Assembly: GCF_002161085.1 (NCBI RefSeq)
Contig: NZ_NFLU01000010.1
Span: 1-64,000, forward strand
Reading direction: 5' to 3'
Source: Flavonifractor sp. An112
Lineage (GTDB): Bacteria; Bacillota; Clostridia; Oscillospirales; Oscillospiraceae
DNA length: 64,000 nucleotides
Shown one piece after another: positions 44,025-55,946 of this stretch. The notes under the pieces were generated by a model. It was not told where the DNA came from. It ran no database searches and saw nothing but the letters and a program-made list of their open reading frames with translations. Positions within the stretch are counted from its first letter, which is position 1; each line of letters opens with the position of its first letter. A program made the position numbers and the translations under genes.

Positions 44025-44966
44025 TTACTGATGGATAGCGGTACCGGTGCGGCCGGCCACGCCGTCCTTGGCCTTCTCCAGCAGGGTGATGAGGGCGGAG
44101 CGGCCGGGAGCGCTCTCAGCGAACTCCACAGCGGCCTGCACCTTGGGCAGCATGGAGCCGGGAGCGAAGTGACCCTCAGCGATGTACTTGCGAGCCTCGT
44201 CGGGAGTGAGGGAGTCCAGCCACTGCTCGTTGGGCTTGCCGAAGTTGATGGCCACCTTCTCCACGGCGGTGAGGATGATGAGGGTATCGGCCTCCACCTG
44301 CTGAGCCAGCACGCAGGAGGCGAAGTCCTTGTCGATAACGGCAGCAGCGCCCTTCAGGTGATGACCCTCGGTCTTGTAAACGGGGATACCGCCGCCGCCG
44401 CAGGCCACTACCACCAGGCCGGCAGCCACCATGTCACGGATGGACTGGATCTCAATGATGGACTGGGGCTTGGGAGAAGCCACCACACGGCGATAGCCGC
44501 GGCCGGCGTCCTCGATGACGTTGTAGCCGCGCTCGGCCACCATCTTGTCGGCCTCTTCCTTGGTCATGAAGGCGCCGATGGGCTTGGTGGGATTCTGGAA
44601 AGCCTTGTCCTCGGGGTCCACCTCAACCTGGGTCAGCACGGTGGCCACGCCCTTGTTGATGCCCCGATCCAGCAGCTCCTCCCGGAGGGCGTTCTGCAGG
44701 TCGTAGCCGATGTAGCCCTGGCTCATGGCCACGCACACGGACAGGGGGCAGGGGATGTACTTCTCCGGCTCGGAGCGGGTCAGCTCGGCCATGGCTTTCT
44801 GGATCATGCCCACCTGGGGACCGTTGCCGTGGGCGATGATGACCTCGTGGCCCTCTTCAATCAGATCCACGATGGCCTTGGCGGTCTGCTTCACGGCGAT
44901 CATCTGCTCAGGAAGATTGTTGCCCAGAGCATTGCCGCCCAGGGCGATCACGATACGCTTGCCCAT
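44025..44966 (-). CDS. arcC: Carbamate kinase (ArcC/YqeA type)
   Basis: A 313-residue amino-acid kinase fold enzyme: carbamoyl phosphate + ADP gives ATP, CO2 and ammonia. Motifs are IVIALGGNALG at the start, AHGNGPQVGMI near 50, GYRRVVASPKP near 150, VACGGGGIPV near 180 and VIDKDFASCVLA near 210. In this operon it would draw energy from carbamoyl phosphate made by YgeW-type chemistry, the place of E. coli YqeA. The ATG at 44966 has GAGGTG 6 nt upstream. It is last gene of the unit. Confidence 0.95.
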   Translation of the reverse strand: MGKRIVIALGGNALGNNLPEQMIAVKQTAKAIVDLIEEGHEVIIAHGNGPQVGMIQKAMAELTRSEPEKYIPCPLSVCVAMSQGYIGYDLQNALREELLDRGINKGVATVLTQVEVDPEDKAFQNPTKPIGAFMTKEEADKMVAERGYNVIEDAGRGYRRVVASPKPQSIIEIQSIRDMVAAGLVVVACGGGGIPVYKTEGHHLKGAAAVIDKDFASCVLAQQVEADTLIILTAVEKVAINFGKPNEQWLDSLTPDEARKYIAEGHFAPGSMLPKVQAAVEFAESAPGRSALITLLEKAKDGVAGRTGTAIHQ

Positions 44967-44997
44967 GTTAAACACCTCAATATTCGTAAAATAGTGG

Positions 44998-45043
44998 GGC
45001 CCGTCCGCACAGATACAGGCAGGTTGACCTATGCGGACGGGCC
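44998..45043 (-). other. Long-loop hairpin between ygeW and arcC
   Basis: A perfect 12-bp stem, GGCCCGTCCGCA / TGCGGACGGGCC, with a 22-nt loop. No T-run on the minus strand, so a processing or stability element is more likely than a terminator. Confidence 0.5.
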
Positions 45044-45092
45044 TTTAAAAGGAAGGGGAAGGAAAAATGGAAGTCAGATATGGATCAGAATC

Positions 45093-46292
45093 TTACTTCT
45101 GGAACCAACGGGCGATGCCGCGCTCCTCCAGGGCCTTCAGAGTGGCCTGGGGATCCTTAACCTTAGCCAGGAAGATCATAGCGGCGATGATGTAGGGCTT
45201 GTAGGAAGCCTCCTTGTACAGAGGATCACGATAGCGATCGAACACGGAAGCCTCGACCTCGCCATCCTTGCAGGACACGTCGTTGATGTCGGCGGGCAGG
45301 CAGTGCATATACAGAGCCTTGCCGTCCTTGGTGGTCTTCATCAGCTCCTCGGTGCAGCACCAATCCTTGTGGTTGGCGTTCTGAGCCAGCAGCTCCTTCT
45401 CCAGAGCCTTGATGCCGTCGGTGTCGCCCTCGGCGTACAGGTTGGTGCGCTTCTCCATGGCGGCGAAGGGAGCCCAGCTCTTGGGATACACGATGTCGGC
45501 ATCCTTGAAGGCCTCAGCCATGCTGTTGGTCTTGGTAAAGGTGCCGCCGGACTTCTCGGCGTTCTTCTTGGCGACCTCCTCGACCTCGGGCATAACCTCG
45601 TATCCCTCGGGGTGAGCCAGGACGACGTCCATGCCGAAGCGGCTCATCAGGCCGATGATGCCCTGGGGCACGGAGAGGGGCTTGCCGTAAGAGGGGCTGT
45701 AAGCCCAGGTCATGGCGATCTTCTTGCCCTTCAGGTTCTCAACGCCGCCGAAGTGATGGATGATGTGCAGCATATCGGCCATAGCCTGGGTGGGGTGGTC
45801 GATGTCGCACTGCAGGTTGACCAGGGTGGGCTTCTGCTCCAGAACGCCGTCCTTGTGGCCCTGGGTCACGGCCTCAACCACTTCCTTCTGATAGGTGTGG
45901 CCCTTGCCGATGTACATATCGTCGCGGATGCCGATGACGTCGGCCATGAAGGAGATCATGTTAGCGGTCTCGCGGACGGTCTCGCCGTGAGCGATCTGGC
46001 TCTTGCCCTCGTCCAGGTCCTGAACCTCCAGGCCCAGCAGGTTACAAGCGGAAGCGAAGGAGAAACGGGTACGGGTGGAGTTGTCGCGGAACAGGGAGAT
46101 GCCCAGGCCGGACTCAAAGATCTTGGTGGAGATGTTGTTCTCACGCATATAGCGCAGAGCGTCGGCCACGGTGAAGACGGCCTCGATCTCGTCGTCGGTC
46201 TTGTCCCAGGTCAGGAAGAAATCGCCCTCGTACATCTCCTTGAAGTTCAGGGCATTCAGCTTGTCGATATACATCTGCAGAGTCTTGTCCAT
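45093..46292 (-). CDS. ygeW: Knotted carbamoyltransferase YgeW
   Basis: A 399-residue member of the aspartate/ornithine carbamoyltransferase family. The carbamoyl-phosphate loop is FRDNSTRTR (68-76); LQCDIDHPTQAMADM (about 168-182) and MHCLPADIND (about 330-339) are also present, the latter identifying the YgeW branch. The natural substrate is unsettled; in the purine cluster it probably works on a ureido product to give carbamoyl phosphate, which ArcC then uses. The ATG at 46292 has AAGGAGA 9 nt upstream; seven upstream codons are rejected. Confidence 0.95.
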   Translation of the reverse strand: MDKTLQMYIDKLNALNFKEMYEGDFFLTWDKTDDEIEAVFTVADALRYMRENNISTKIFESGLGISLFRDNSTRTRFSFASACNLLGLEVQDLDEGKSQIAHGETVRETANMISFMADVIGIRDDMYIGKGHTYQKEVVEAVTQGHKDGVLEQKPTLVNLQCDIDHPTQAMADMLHIIHHFGGVENLKGKKIAMTWAYSPSYGKPLSVPQGIIGLMSRFGMDVVLAHPEGYEVMPEVEEVAKKNAEKSGGTFTKTNSMAEAFKDADIVYPKSWAPFAAMEKRTNLYAEGDTDGIKALEKELLAQNANHKDWCCTEELMKTTKDGKALYMHCLPADINDVSCKDGEVEASVFDRYRDPLYKEASYKPYIIAAMIFLAKVKDPQATLKALEERGIARWFQK

Positions 46293-46355
46293 TGCAATCG
46301 ATCTCCTTTTCAATATTTAGTCGGTTGGTGGATGGATACGGGTCTCATATCCGCA

Positions 46356-46375
46356 GGGGCGGCTTGCGCCGCCCC
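46356..46375. repeat. GGGGC-type palindrome between ygeY and ygeW
   Basis: GGGGCGGC-TTGC-GCCGCCCC, perfect 8-bp stem, with outer CATAT/ATATG bases that could extend it. Confidence 0.6.
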
Positions 46376-46397
46376 ATATGGCCTATGTCAGCGCTTC

Positions 46398-47789
46398 TTA
46401 CTTAATGTCGTTGTTGGTCTTGCCGGCGCGGAACTGGGTCACGTCAGCGGTCTTGTTCTCCTCCTTGTACAGGCCGGGCACGGCAGCGTACAGGGCGGCG
46501 CAGGAAACCAGGTCCTGCTTCCAGGTGATCTCGTTGGGGGCGTGAGCCTGAGACTCAGCACCGGGGCCGAAGCCCACGCAGGGGATGCCGTAGCGGCCCT
46601 GGATGGCAACGCCGTTGGTGGAGAAGGTCCACTTGTCGATCAGAGGACGGTGACGCAGGTGCATGGCGCCGTCGGGCCCGATGCGCTCCTCGCCGAACAG
46701 GGCGTGGTGGGCGTCGGCCAGAGCCTGAACGTGAGCGGCGTTCTCCTTGTTGATCCAGGTGGGGAAGTAAGCCTCGGTCTCGTACACCTCGCCGGTCCAG
46801 GAGGGACGGTCGTACATATACATGGAGACCTTCACGTCGTCGCCGTACTTCTTCACGTTGGGCAGGTTGCGGATCTCATCCAGGCAGGAATCCCAGGTCT
46901 CGCCGGCGGTCATACGGCGGTCGATGGAGATGGAGCAGGAGTCAGCCACAGCGCAGCGGCTGGGAGAGGTGTAGAAGATCTGGGAGGTGGTGCAGGTGCC
47001 GCGGCCCAGGAAGCGGGCGTCCTCGTAGTGGTCGGGGTTGTACTTGGGGTTGAGCATCTTCACGAGGCCCTTGATCTCGGTGGAGTCGGCGTCGTCGTTC
47101 TCGTTGAGGGCGCGCACATCCTGGAGAATGTCAGCCATCTTGTAGATAGCGTTGTCGCCGCGCTCGGGAGCGGAGCCGTGGCAGGAAACACCCTTCACGT
47201 CCACGCGGATCTCCATACGGCCGCGGTGACCACGGTAGATGCCGCCGTCGGTGGGCTCGGTGGAAACCACGAACTCAACCTGCTCCTTCTTAATGCCCTT
47301 GGCGGGGAAGAACTTGTTGACGATGTACTGCCAGCACATACCGTCGCAGTCCTCTTCCTGCACGGAGCCCACAACCATGATCTTGTAGCCGTCGGGGATC
47401 AGGCCCAGATCCTTCATGATCTTGGCGCCGTAGGTAGCGGAAGCCATGCCGCCCTCCTGGTCGGAACCGCCGCGGCCGTAGATGACCTCGTCATCCTCGT
47501 AGCCCTCGTAGGGATCGTGGGTCCAGTTGTTGATGTTGCCGATGCCCACGGTGTCGATGTGGGAGTCGAAGGCGATGATCTTGTCGCCCTTGCCCATCCA
47601 GCCAATGATGTTGCCCAGGCCGTCCACCTCGACCTCATCGTAGCCCAGCTTCTCCATCTCGGCCTTGATGCAGGCGACAACTTCCTTCTCCTCGCAGCTC
47701 TCGCTGGGGTGGGAGATCATGGCCCGCAGGAAACGGGTCATATCAGCCTTATAACCTTCGGCAGCAGCTTTGATCTTCTCAAAATCCAT
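46398..47789 (-). CDS. ygeY: YgeY family M20 metallohydrolase (selenium-metabolism-associated)
   Basis: A 463-residue zinc hydrolase. Metal ligands fall in DSHIDTVG near residue 73, [13 protein letters not shown] near 105 and [10 protein letters not shown] near 143; a dimerisation domain follows, and the second His is near the C-terminus (QAHAPNE). The family co-occurs with YgeW and diaminopropionate ammonia-lyase and is thought to hydrolyse an amide intermediate. The ATG at 47789 has GGAGG upstream; the seven preceding codons are rejected. The exact substrate is unknown. Confidence 0.93.
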   Translation of the reverse strand: MDFEKIKAAAEGYKADMTRFLRAMISHPSESCEEKEVVACIKAEMEKLGYDEVEVDGLGNIIGWMGKGDKIIAFDSHIDTVGIGNINNWTHDPYEGYEDDEVIYGRGGSDQEGGMASATYGAKIMKDLGLIPDGYKIMVVGSVQEEDCDGMCWQYIVNKFFPAKGIKKEQVEFVVSTEPTDGGIYRGHRGRMEIRVDVKGVSCHGSAPERGDNAIYKMADILQDVRALNENDDADSTEIKGLVKMLNPKYNPDHYEDARFLGRGTCTTSQIFYTSPSRCAVADSCSISIDRRMTAGETWDSCLDEIRNLPNVKKYGDDVKVSMYMYDRPSWTGEVYETEAYFPTWINKENAAHVQALADAHHALFGEERIGPDGAMHLRHRPLIDKWTFSTNGVAIQGRYGIPCVGFGPGAESQAHAPNEITWKQDLVSCAALYAAVPGLYKEENKTADVTQFRAGKTNNDIK

Positions 47790-47854
47790 GGTAATGACCT
47801 CCATTTTCAATTTATTTCACGGTTTCATCGGGACATTTCCCGGTCAGCACAAAC

Positions 47855-49090
47855 TTAGTAAGGCTTCTGGGGGGTGTCGATGGTGGGATACTCGCCGTCC
47901 CAGATCACCCGACGGAACTTCAGGGGATCGGTGTTGCCCTCGGTGGAGAACATGAGCACCTGGCTGAAGCGGTTGAGCTCCAGAGCGTCGCGCAGCTCCT
48001 TGTAGGTGTCGTCGCACATGATGGCGTCCAGCACGCCCATACCCACGGCACCGGACTCGCCGGAGATCACAGTGGGATCGCCCTTGACAGGCACGCCCAG
48101 CATACGCATACCCTTGGCGCTCACCCAGTCGGGGCAGGAAATGAAGGCGGAAACATGGTTGCGGAGGATGTCCCAGGAGATGGTGTTGGGCTCGCCGCAG
48201 GCCAGACCGGCCATGATGGTCTGGAGGTCGCCGGTGACGATGCGGGGCTTGCCGTCGTTGGCCAGAGCACCCTGATAGAGGCAGTCAGCAGCGCGGGCTT
48301 CCATTACCACGAACTTGGGAGGATCGTTGGGGAACAGGTTGGTGAAGTAACCCACCACAGCGCCGGCCAGAGAGCCCACGCCGGCCTGCACGAACACGTG
48401 AGTGGGGCGGTTCACGCCGCACTGACGGAGCTGATCGGCAGCCTCGTTGGCCATGGTGCCGTAGCCCTGCATGATCCAGGAGGGGATCTCCTCGTAGCCG
48501 TCCCAAGCGGTGTCCTGCACGATGACGCCGTGCTCGGTCTGCTCAGCCTCGGCGGCGGCCATACGCACGCAGTCGTCGTAGTTGACTTCCTCGATGGTGA
48601 CCTTGGCACCCTCCTTGGCGATGTTGTCAAAGCGGGACTTGGCGCTGCCCTTGGGCATATGTACCACAGCCTTCTGGCCCAGCTTGTTAGCAGCCCAGGC
48701 CACGCCGCGGCCGTGGTTGCCGTCGGTGGCGGTGAAGAAGGTGGCCTGGCCGAACTCCTTGCGGAAGGCCTCGCTGGTCAGGTAGTCGTAGGTCATCTCG
48801 GAAACGTCCCGGCCCATCTCCTTGGCAATGTACTTAGCCATGGCGAAGGAACCGCCCAGCACCTTAAAGGCGTTGAGGCCGAAGCGGTAGGACTCATCCT
48901 TCACATACACGCCGCCCAGGCCCAGGTACTTGGCCATGCCCTCCAGCTGAGCCAGGGGGGTGATGGAGTACTGGGGGAAGGAGCTGTGGAAGAAGCGGGC
49001 CTTGGCCACGTTGGACAGGGACATGACGTCCAGCTGCTTGTCGTCGCTCTTCGGCATTTTATTGAGGACCCATTTGAGCTGGTCTTTCAT
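47855..49090 (-). CDS. dpaL: Diaminopropionate ammonia-lyase (YgeX/DpaL)
   Basis: A 411-residue PLP enzyme that splits 2,3-diaminopropionate into pyruvate and two ammonia. Lys76 in YRFGLNAFKVLGG binds PLP; TATDGNHGRGVAWAA near 120 and the glycine-rich AGVGSLAGAVVGY near 237 hold the cofactor; SGESGAVGMG near 340 is family typical. The ATG at 49090 has TTGGAGG upstream; 22 earlier in-frame codons lie in the leader. It is first gene of the dpaL-ygeY-ygeW-arcC unit, under a strong promoter. Confidence 0.96.
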   Translation of the reverse strand: MKDQLKWVLNKMPKSDDKQLDVMSLSNVAKARFFHSSFPQYSITPLAQLEGMAKYLGLGGVYVKDESYRFGLNAFKVLGGSFAMAKYIAKEMGRDVSEMTYDYLTSEAFRKEFGQATFFTATDGNHGRGVAWAANKLGQKAVVHMPKGSAKSRFDNIAKEGAKVTIEEVNYDDCVRMAAAEAEQTEHGVIVQDTAWDGYEEIPSWIMQGYGTMANEAADQLRQCGVNRPTHVFVQAGVGSLAGAVVGYFTNLFPNDPPKFVVMEARAADCLYQGALANDGKPRIVTGDLQTIMAGLACGEPNTISWDILRNHVSAFISCPDWVSAKGMRMLGVPVKGDPTVISGESGAVGMGVLDAIMCDDTYKELRDALELNRFSQVLMFSTEGNTDPLKFRRVIWDGEYPTIDTPQKPY

Positions 49091-49113
49091 CGAACACTCG
49101 CCTCCAAATTTTC

Positions 49114-49179
49114 TTTGCGCACTCGCAAACTTTCTTTTGTTTTCTGAGACCATCATACCACTTGTTTTCCAGTTGTCAA
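49114..49179 (-). promoter_or_regulatory. dpaL promoter with palindromic element
   Basis: TTGACA (49174-49179), 16-bp spacer, TATGAT (49152-49157). About 20 nt into the transcript lies the perfect inverted repeat TTTGCG-N4-CGCAAA (49114-49129). An AAGAAA(G/A)TTTG...GCGAGTG sequence also occurs twice in the short leader. The remaining gap up to 49288 is AT-rich with no gene. Confidence 0.7.
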
Positions 49180-49287
49180 GAGGAAATCAGAAAAAAATAT
49201 TGATATACTAAAAATTTTTTTGGCGACGTCTCAAACCCTCTGGTTTTAGTGGGTTTTCCCCCCTCCCCTCTTCCCGGTCAGAGCAAA

Positions 49288-49333
49288 AAAGGAGGCCTCA
49301 GAGCGGTGGTTTTTCCACCGCTGATCTGAGGCC
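49288..49333 (-). terminator. Terminator of the ssnA-ygfK-xdhD unit
   Basis: GGCCTCAG...CTGAGGCC enclosing AGCGGTGG / CCACCGCT, then TCCTTTTTT on the minus strand. Confidence 0.9.
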
Positions 49334-49388
49334 CCCTGGAAGGTCTTTGGGCGGCCTCCGTGACTGGGTAACTGGGTATGAGCGTTGC

Positions 49389-51959
49389 TTACTTTTTGTA
49401 GTAGGTCTTTTCCATGGGCAGGCTGGTACGCAGGATGTGATCCTTGGCGTAATAGGCGCCCTGGACAGCCGGTGCAGTGGGGATGGTGGCGATCTCACCG
49501 ATGCCCTTGGCGCCGTAGGCGAAGGGCAGCAGCTCGTCCTTCTCCACATAGATGGCGTGGATATCGGGGATCTGGTTGGACCGCATCAGGCCCAGAGTGC
49601 CGTACTTGGCCTGGGGCACGCAGTCCTTCAGGGGGAAGTCCTCGGTGAGGGCGTAGCCCAGACCCATGAGCACGCCGCCCTCGATCTGACCCTGGATGGA
49701 GGTGGGGTTGACCACCTTGCCGGAGTCGTGGGCCGCGTAGACCTCCTTGACCTGACCCTCGTCGTCCAGAATGACCACATGGGTGGCAAAGCCGTAGGCC
49801 ACATGGCTCTTGGGATTGGGCTTGTCGGAGCCCAGCTTGTCGGTGGGATCGAAGAACTCGGCAAAGTACTCCTTCCCTTCCAGCTTGGACAGGTCGCCGT
49901 TCACCTCGTCCATATCCTTCTTCAGATCCACGGCGGCCATACGCACGGCCTCGCCGGTAATCAGGGTCTGACGGGAGCCGGAGGTAGTACCGGAGTCGGG
50001 AGCCACTTCAGAGTTGGCACCCATGTTCCGCAGCAGCAGCCGGGGCAGCCCGGTGGTCTGGGAGAGGACCTGGAGGAAGACGGTGGCGCAGCCCTGACCG
50101 ATGTCGGAGGCGGCGGCATACAGCTCCACCATGCCGTCACGCACCACCAGCTTGCAGCGGCCCTTGTCGGGCAGGCCCACGCCCACGCCGGCGTTCTTCA
50201 TGGCGCAGGCGATGCCCGCGTGGTCCATGTTGGCCTCGTACACGTCCTTGACCGCCAGCAGGGTCTCCTTCAGAGCGGTGGAGCAGTCGGCGATCTGGCC
50301 ATTGGGCAGCACCTTGCCGGGCTCAATGGCGTTGCGGTAGCGGATCTCCCAGGGGGAGATGCCTACCTTCTCGGCCAGCAGGTTGATGTTGGACTCCAGG
50401 GCAAACTCGCTCTGGCACACGCCGAAGCCACGGAAGGCACCGGCAGGAGGATTGTTGGTGTAGTAGCCGAAGCCGCGGATGTCGGTATTCTGGTAGCAGT
50501 AGGGGCCCACGGAGTGGGTGCAGGCACGCTCCAGTACGGGGCCGCACAGGGAGGCATAGGCGCCGGTGTCGAAGTAGATCTCGCAGTCCAGACCGGTAAA
50601 GATGCCGTTCTCATCGCAGCCCAGGGTGAAGGTACCCTCCATATAGTGGCGCTTGGGGTGGAAGTTGATGGACTCCTGCCGGGTGAACTTCACCTTCACC
50701 GGCTTGTTCACCTTCAGGGCCGCCAGCACCGCCAGGTGCTGCACGGACACGTCCTCCTTGCCGCCGAAGCCGCCGCCCACGAACTTGTTCTCCACCACGA
50801 TGCGGTCTGGCTCCCAGCCCAGCATGATGGAGATCTCCTTCCGGGTGTCGTACACGCCCTGGTCGGAGGTGTACACCTTCACGCCGTCCTTGTAGGGGAA
50901 GGCCACGGCGCACTCGGGCTCCAGGAAGGCGTGCTCGGTGAAGGGAGTCTTGTAGCTCTGGGTCACCACATACTTGGAGTTGGCCAGGGCGGTCTTGGCG
51001 TCGCCCCGGGTCACATGGCGCTGCTGGCACAGGTTGCCGTTGGGGTGGAGCTTGGGGGCATTCTCGGCCATGGCCTCCTGGATGGAGCGCACCGGCTCCA
51101 GCTGCTCGTAGCTGATCTTCACCAGCTTCTTGGCCTGGGCCAGCACCTTCTCGTTCTCAGCAACCACCAGGCAGATGGCGTCGCCCACACAGCGGGTGAT
51201 ATCGCCCTTGGCGATGAACACATCCCAGTCCTGCTGGATGTGGCCCACCTTGTTGTTGGGCACGTCCTCAGCGGTGAGGACAGCCAGCACGCCGGGCAGC
51301 TCCAGGGCCTTGGAGGCGTCAATGTCCAGCACCTTTGCTCTGGGATACTGGGAGCGGACGGCGGAGGCGTGAACCATGCCCTCCATCTCGATGTCGTCAC
51401 AGTAGGCGCCGCTGCCCAGCACCTTGCCCCGCACGTCAGTGCGGAAGGCCCGGTCGCCCACGCCGTATACGTCGCCCTTCTCCAGCTCGGGGTCGATCTT
51501 CTCCTCTCCCCGGAGGATGGCGGCGGTGAGGGAAATACCCTCAATGATCTTCTTGTAGCCGGTGCACCGGCAGATGTTGCCCCGGATGGCCTTCTTGATG
51601 TCGGCCTCGGAGGGATTGGGGTTCTGGTCAATGAGGGCCTTGCCCGCCATCACCATACCGGGGATACAGAAGCCGCACTGGACGGCGCCCACCTTGCCGA
51701 AGGCGTACACAAAGGCCTCCTGCTCGTCGTGGGACAGGCCCTCTACGGTAAGGATGGTCTTACCCACCGCCTTCTTGGTGGTGAGGACACAGGACTTGAC
51801 GGCCTTGCCGTCCACCACGATGGTACAGGTGCCGCAGGCGCCTTCGCTGCACCCGTCCTTGACGGAATAGAGGTGCAGATCGTCGCGCAGATAGCGCAGC
51901 AGGGGCTTATCCTCCTCGGTGGTACGGAGGAGGCCGTTTACGGTAAAAGAATAGCTCAT
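49389..51959 (-). CDS. xdhD: Molybdenum hydroxylase (XdhD-type, selenium-dependent xanthine dehydrogenase family), Fe-S and Mo domains fused
   Basis: An 856-residue enzyme. An N-terminal 2x[2Fe-2S] domain has Cys37, 42, 45, 57 and Cys95, 98, 130, 132. The molybdopterin domain follows from about residue 165: GGGFGGKED near 375, FRGFGVCQSEFA near 480, and GAKGIGEIATIP near 825 with the catalytic Glu. It matches XdhD of E. coli and the Se-dependent xanthine dehydrogenase family, which hydroxylate or, in the urate pathway, may reduce purines. There is no FAD subunit gene; electrons probably pass to YgfK and the 4Fe-4S protein encoded upstream. No in-frame UGA. The ATG at 51959 has AAAGAGGG upstream. 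Confidence 0.93.
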   Translation of the reverse strand: MSYSFTVNGLLRTTEEDKPLLRYLRDDLHLYSVKDGCSEGACGTCTIVVDGKAVKSCVLTTKKAVGKTILTVEGLSHDEQEAFVYAFGKVGAVQCGFCIPGMVMAGKALIDQNPNPSEADIKKAIRGNICRCTGYKKIIEGISLTAAILRGEEKIDPELEKGDVYGVGDRAFRTDVRGKVLGSGAYCDDIEMEGMVHASAVRSQYPRAKVLDIDASKALELPGVLAVLTAEDVPNNKVGHIQQDWDVFIAKGDITRCVGDAICLVVAENEKVLAQAKKLVKISYEQLEPVRSIQEAMAENAPKLHPNGNLCQQRHVTRGDAKTALANSKYVVTQSYKTPFTEHAFLEPECAVAFPYKDGVKVYTSDQGVYDTRKEISIMLGWEPDRIVVENKFVGGGFGGKEDVSVQHLAVLAALKVNKPVKVKFTRQESINFHPKRHYMEGTFTLGCDENGIFTGLDCEIYFDTGAYASLCGPVLERACTHSVGPYCYQNTDIRGFGYYTNNPPAGAFRGFGVCQSEFALESNINLLAEKVGISPWEIRYRNAIEPGKVLPNGQIADCSTALKETLLAVKDVYEANMDHAGIACAMKNAGVGVGLPDKGRCKLVVRDGMVELYAAASDIGQGCATVFLQVLSQTTGLPRLLLRNMGANSEVAPDSGTTSGSRQTLITGEAVRMAAVDLKKDMDEVNGDLSKLEGKEYFAEFFDPTDKLGSDKPNPKSHVAYGFATHVVILDDEGQVKEVYAAHDSGKVVNPTSIQGQIEGGVLMGLGYALTEDFPLKDCVPQAKYGTLGLMRSNQIPDIHAIYVEKDELLPFAYGAKGIGEIATIPTAPAVQGAYYAKDHILRTSLPMEKTYYKK

Positions 51960-51975
51960 CTGTGGTCCCTCTTTC

Positions 51976-52527
51976 CTATGCAAAGTCAGCCACGGTAAAG
52001 ACGCCGTCAGCGTCCACGATCACGCCCCGGGGGCACTTTACCGCGCACATTCCGCAGGAGATGCAGCGCTCCGGATCGATGACCGCGTGGTTGTCCACCA
52101 TGGTAATGGCGGCCGCCGGACAGTTGCGCTCGCACATACGGCAGGTGATGCAGCTGACGTCGCAGGCATTCCGGGCCACGGGGCCGGCATCCTGATTGGA
52201 GCAGCGGGGCACGATGGTGGTGTCCGCGTCCACCAGACGGATCAGGCCCTGGGGGCAGGCCTCCACGCACAGGCCGCAGCCCACGCAGGCCTCCCGGTCC
52301 ACCACGGCAGCGCCGTGGACACCGATGTGGATGGCGTCCAGACGGCAGGCCTCCACGCAGCTGCCCAGGCCCAGGCACCCCTGAGCGCACTCCAGCACTC
52401 CGTCGGCAAAGGCCTGCTTTGCCATGCTGCAATCCAGGTAGGACAGATCCGCCTCTCCCCGGCGCTTGGCCCGGCTGCCGCCGGCGCAGTACACCATGGC
52501 GATACGGTTGTTTTGGGTCGGTGCCAT
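51976..52527 (-). CDS. 4Fe-4S ferredoxin-type electron-transfer protein
   Basis: A 183-residue protein with three ferredoxin-like cluster motifs: CVGCGLCVEACP (about 81-92), CITCRMCERNCP (about 123-134) and CISCGMCAVKCP (about 154-165), and an N-terminal Cys-rich CAQGCLGLGSCVEAC (about 47-61). It resembles RnfB-like or YgfS/HydN-type electron carriers. Sitting 16 nt before xdhD and behind ygfK, it probably moves electrons between them. The ATG at 52527 has AAGGAGG 9 nt upstream. Confidence 0.88.
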   Translation of the reverse strand: MAPTQNNRIAMVYCAGGSRAKRRGEADLSYLDCSMAKQAFADGVLECAQGCLGLGSCVEACRLDAIHIGVHGAAVVDREACVGCGLCVEACPQGLIRLVDADTTIVPRCSNQDAGPVARNACDVSCITCRMCERNCPAAAITMVDNHAVIDPERCISCGMCAVKCPRGVIVDADGVFTVADFA

Positions 52528-52602
52528 GTTGGGTTCCTCCTTACACAGGGCGGGCTCCAGGGATTCCCGCCCGGTCAGTATTCCATCGTCCAATCCACCT
52601 AT

Positions 52603-52660
52603 CCCCCACGCGCACGCAAAGCCTCAGTCAACACTGAGGCGATGCGCGCTGCCGTGGGGG
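52603..52660 (-). other. Branched palindrome downstream of ygfK
   Basis: The outer stem CCCCCACG / CGTGGGGG, middle GCGCA / TGCGC and inner GCCTCAGT / ACTGAGGC give a three-part hairpin in the 158-nt gap between ygfK and the 4Fe-4S gene. No T-run; possibly a processing or stability element. Confidence 0.55.
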
Positions 52661-52685
52661 GTGGCAGTGGAACCGATTTACACTT

Positions 52686-55682
<2,997 letters not shown>

Positions 55683-55746
55683 AATCAAAACCTCCAGTTA
55701 TCGTTATAACTCGGAATTACATTTTGTTTTCAGTTTTTGGGCTTTT

Positions 55747-55818
55747 CTCAGTAAGTGCAGTGGTTCAGCTCGCCCCACAGCTTCTTGGACTGCTCCATGC
55801 ACCAGGCGTTGATCTTGG
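55747..55818 (-). pseudogene. Duplicated 3' end of ssnA (remnant)
   Basis: This 72-bp copy of 55946-56017 has only three differences. On the minus strand it encodes KINAWCMEQSKKLWGELNHC plus TY and a stop, against AKK in place of SKK in ssnA. No start codon or upstream coding sequence. Confidence 0.9.
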
Positions 55819-55945
55819 CCCCACCCGGACCGGCCGGGCGGGGCCCCCGATCCCTTTTATCTGCTCGGGGCGAATGAATCGCCCCGGCATCAAGGTTTTG
55901 CCGGAGGCAAAACCCTTGGTGAGGACAAGATCAACCTGTGCCGTG
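55819..55945. repeat. Palindrome-rich insert between the two ssnA ends
   Basis: Inverted repeats at 55818-55843 (GCCCCACCCG / CGGGCGGGGC, one mismatch), 55866-55886 (CGGGGCGA / TCGCCCCG) and 55895-55911 (TTTTGCC-GGA-GGCAAAA). GAGGACAAGATCAAC at 55921-55935 is an exact inverted copy of the ssnA stretch 56006-56020. Confidence 0.75.
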
Positions 55946-55946
55946 C

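Noticed and set aside
49389-51959. Selenoprotein with in-frame UGA in the Se-dependent xanthine dehydrogenase family member
   Set aside because: The frame has no internal UGA. Selenium in this family, if present, is a labile cofactor rather than selenocysteine.
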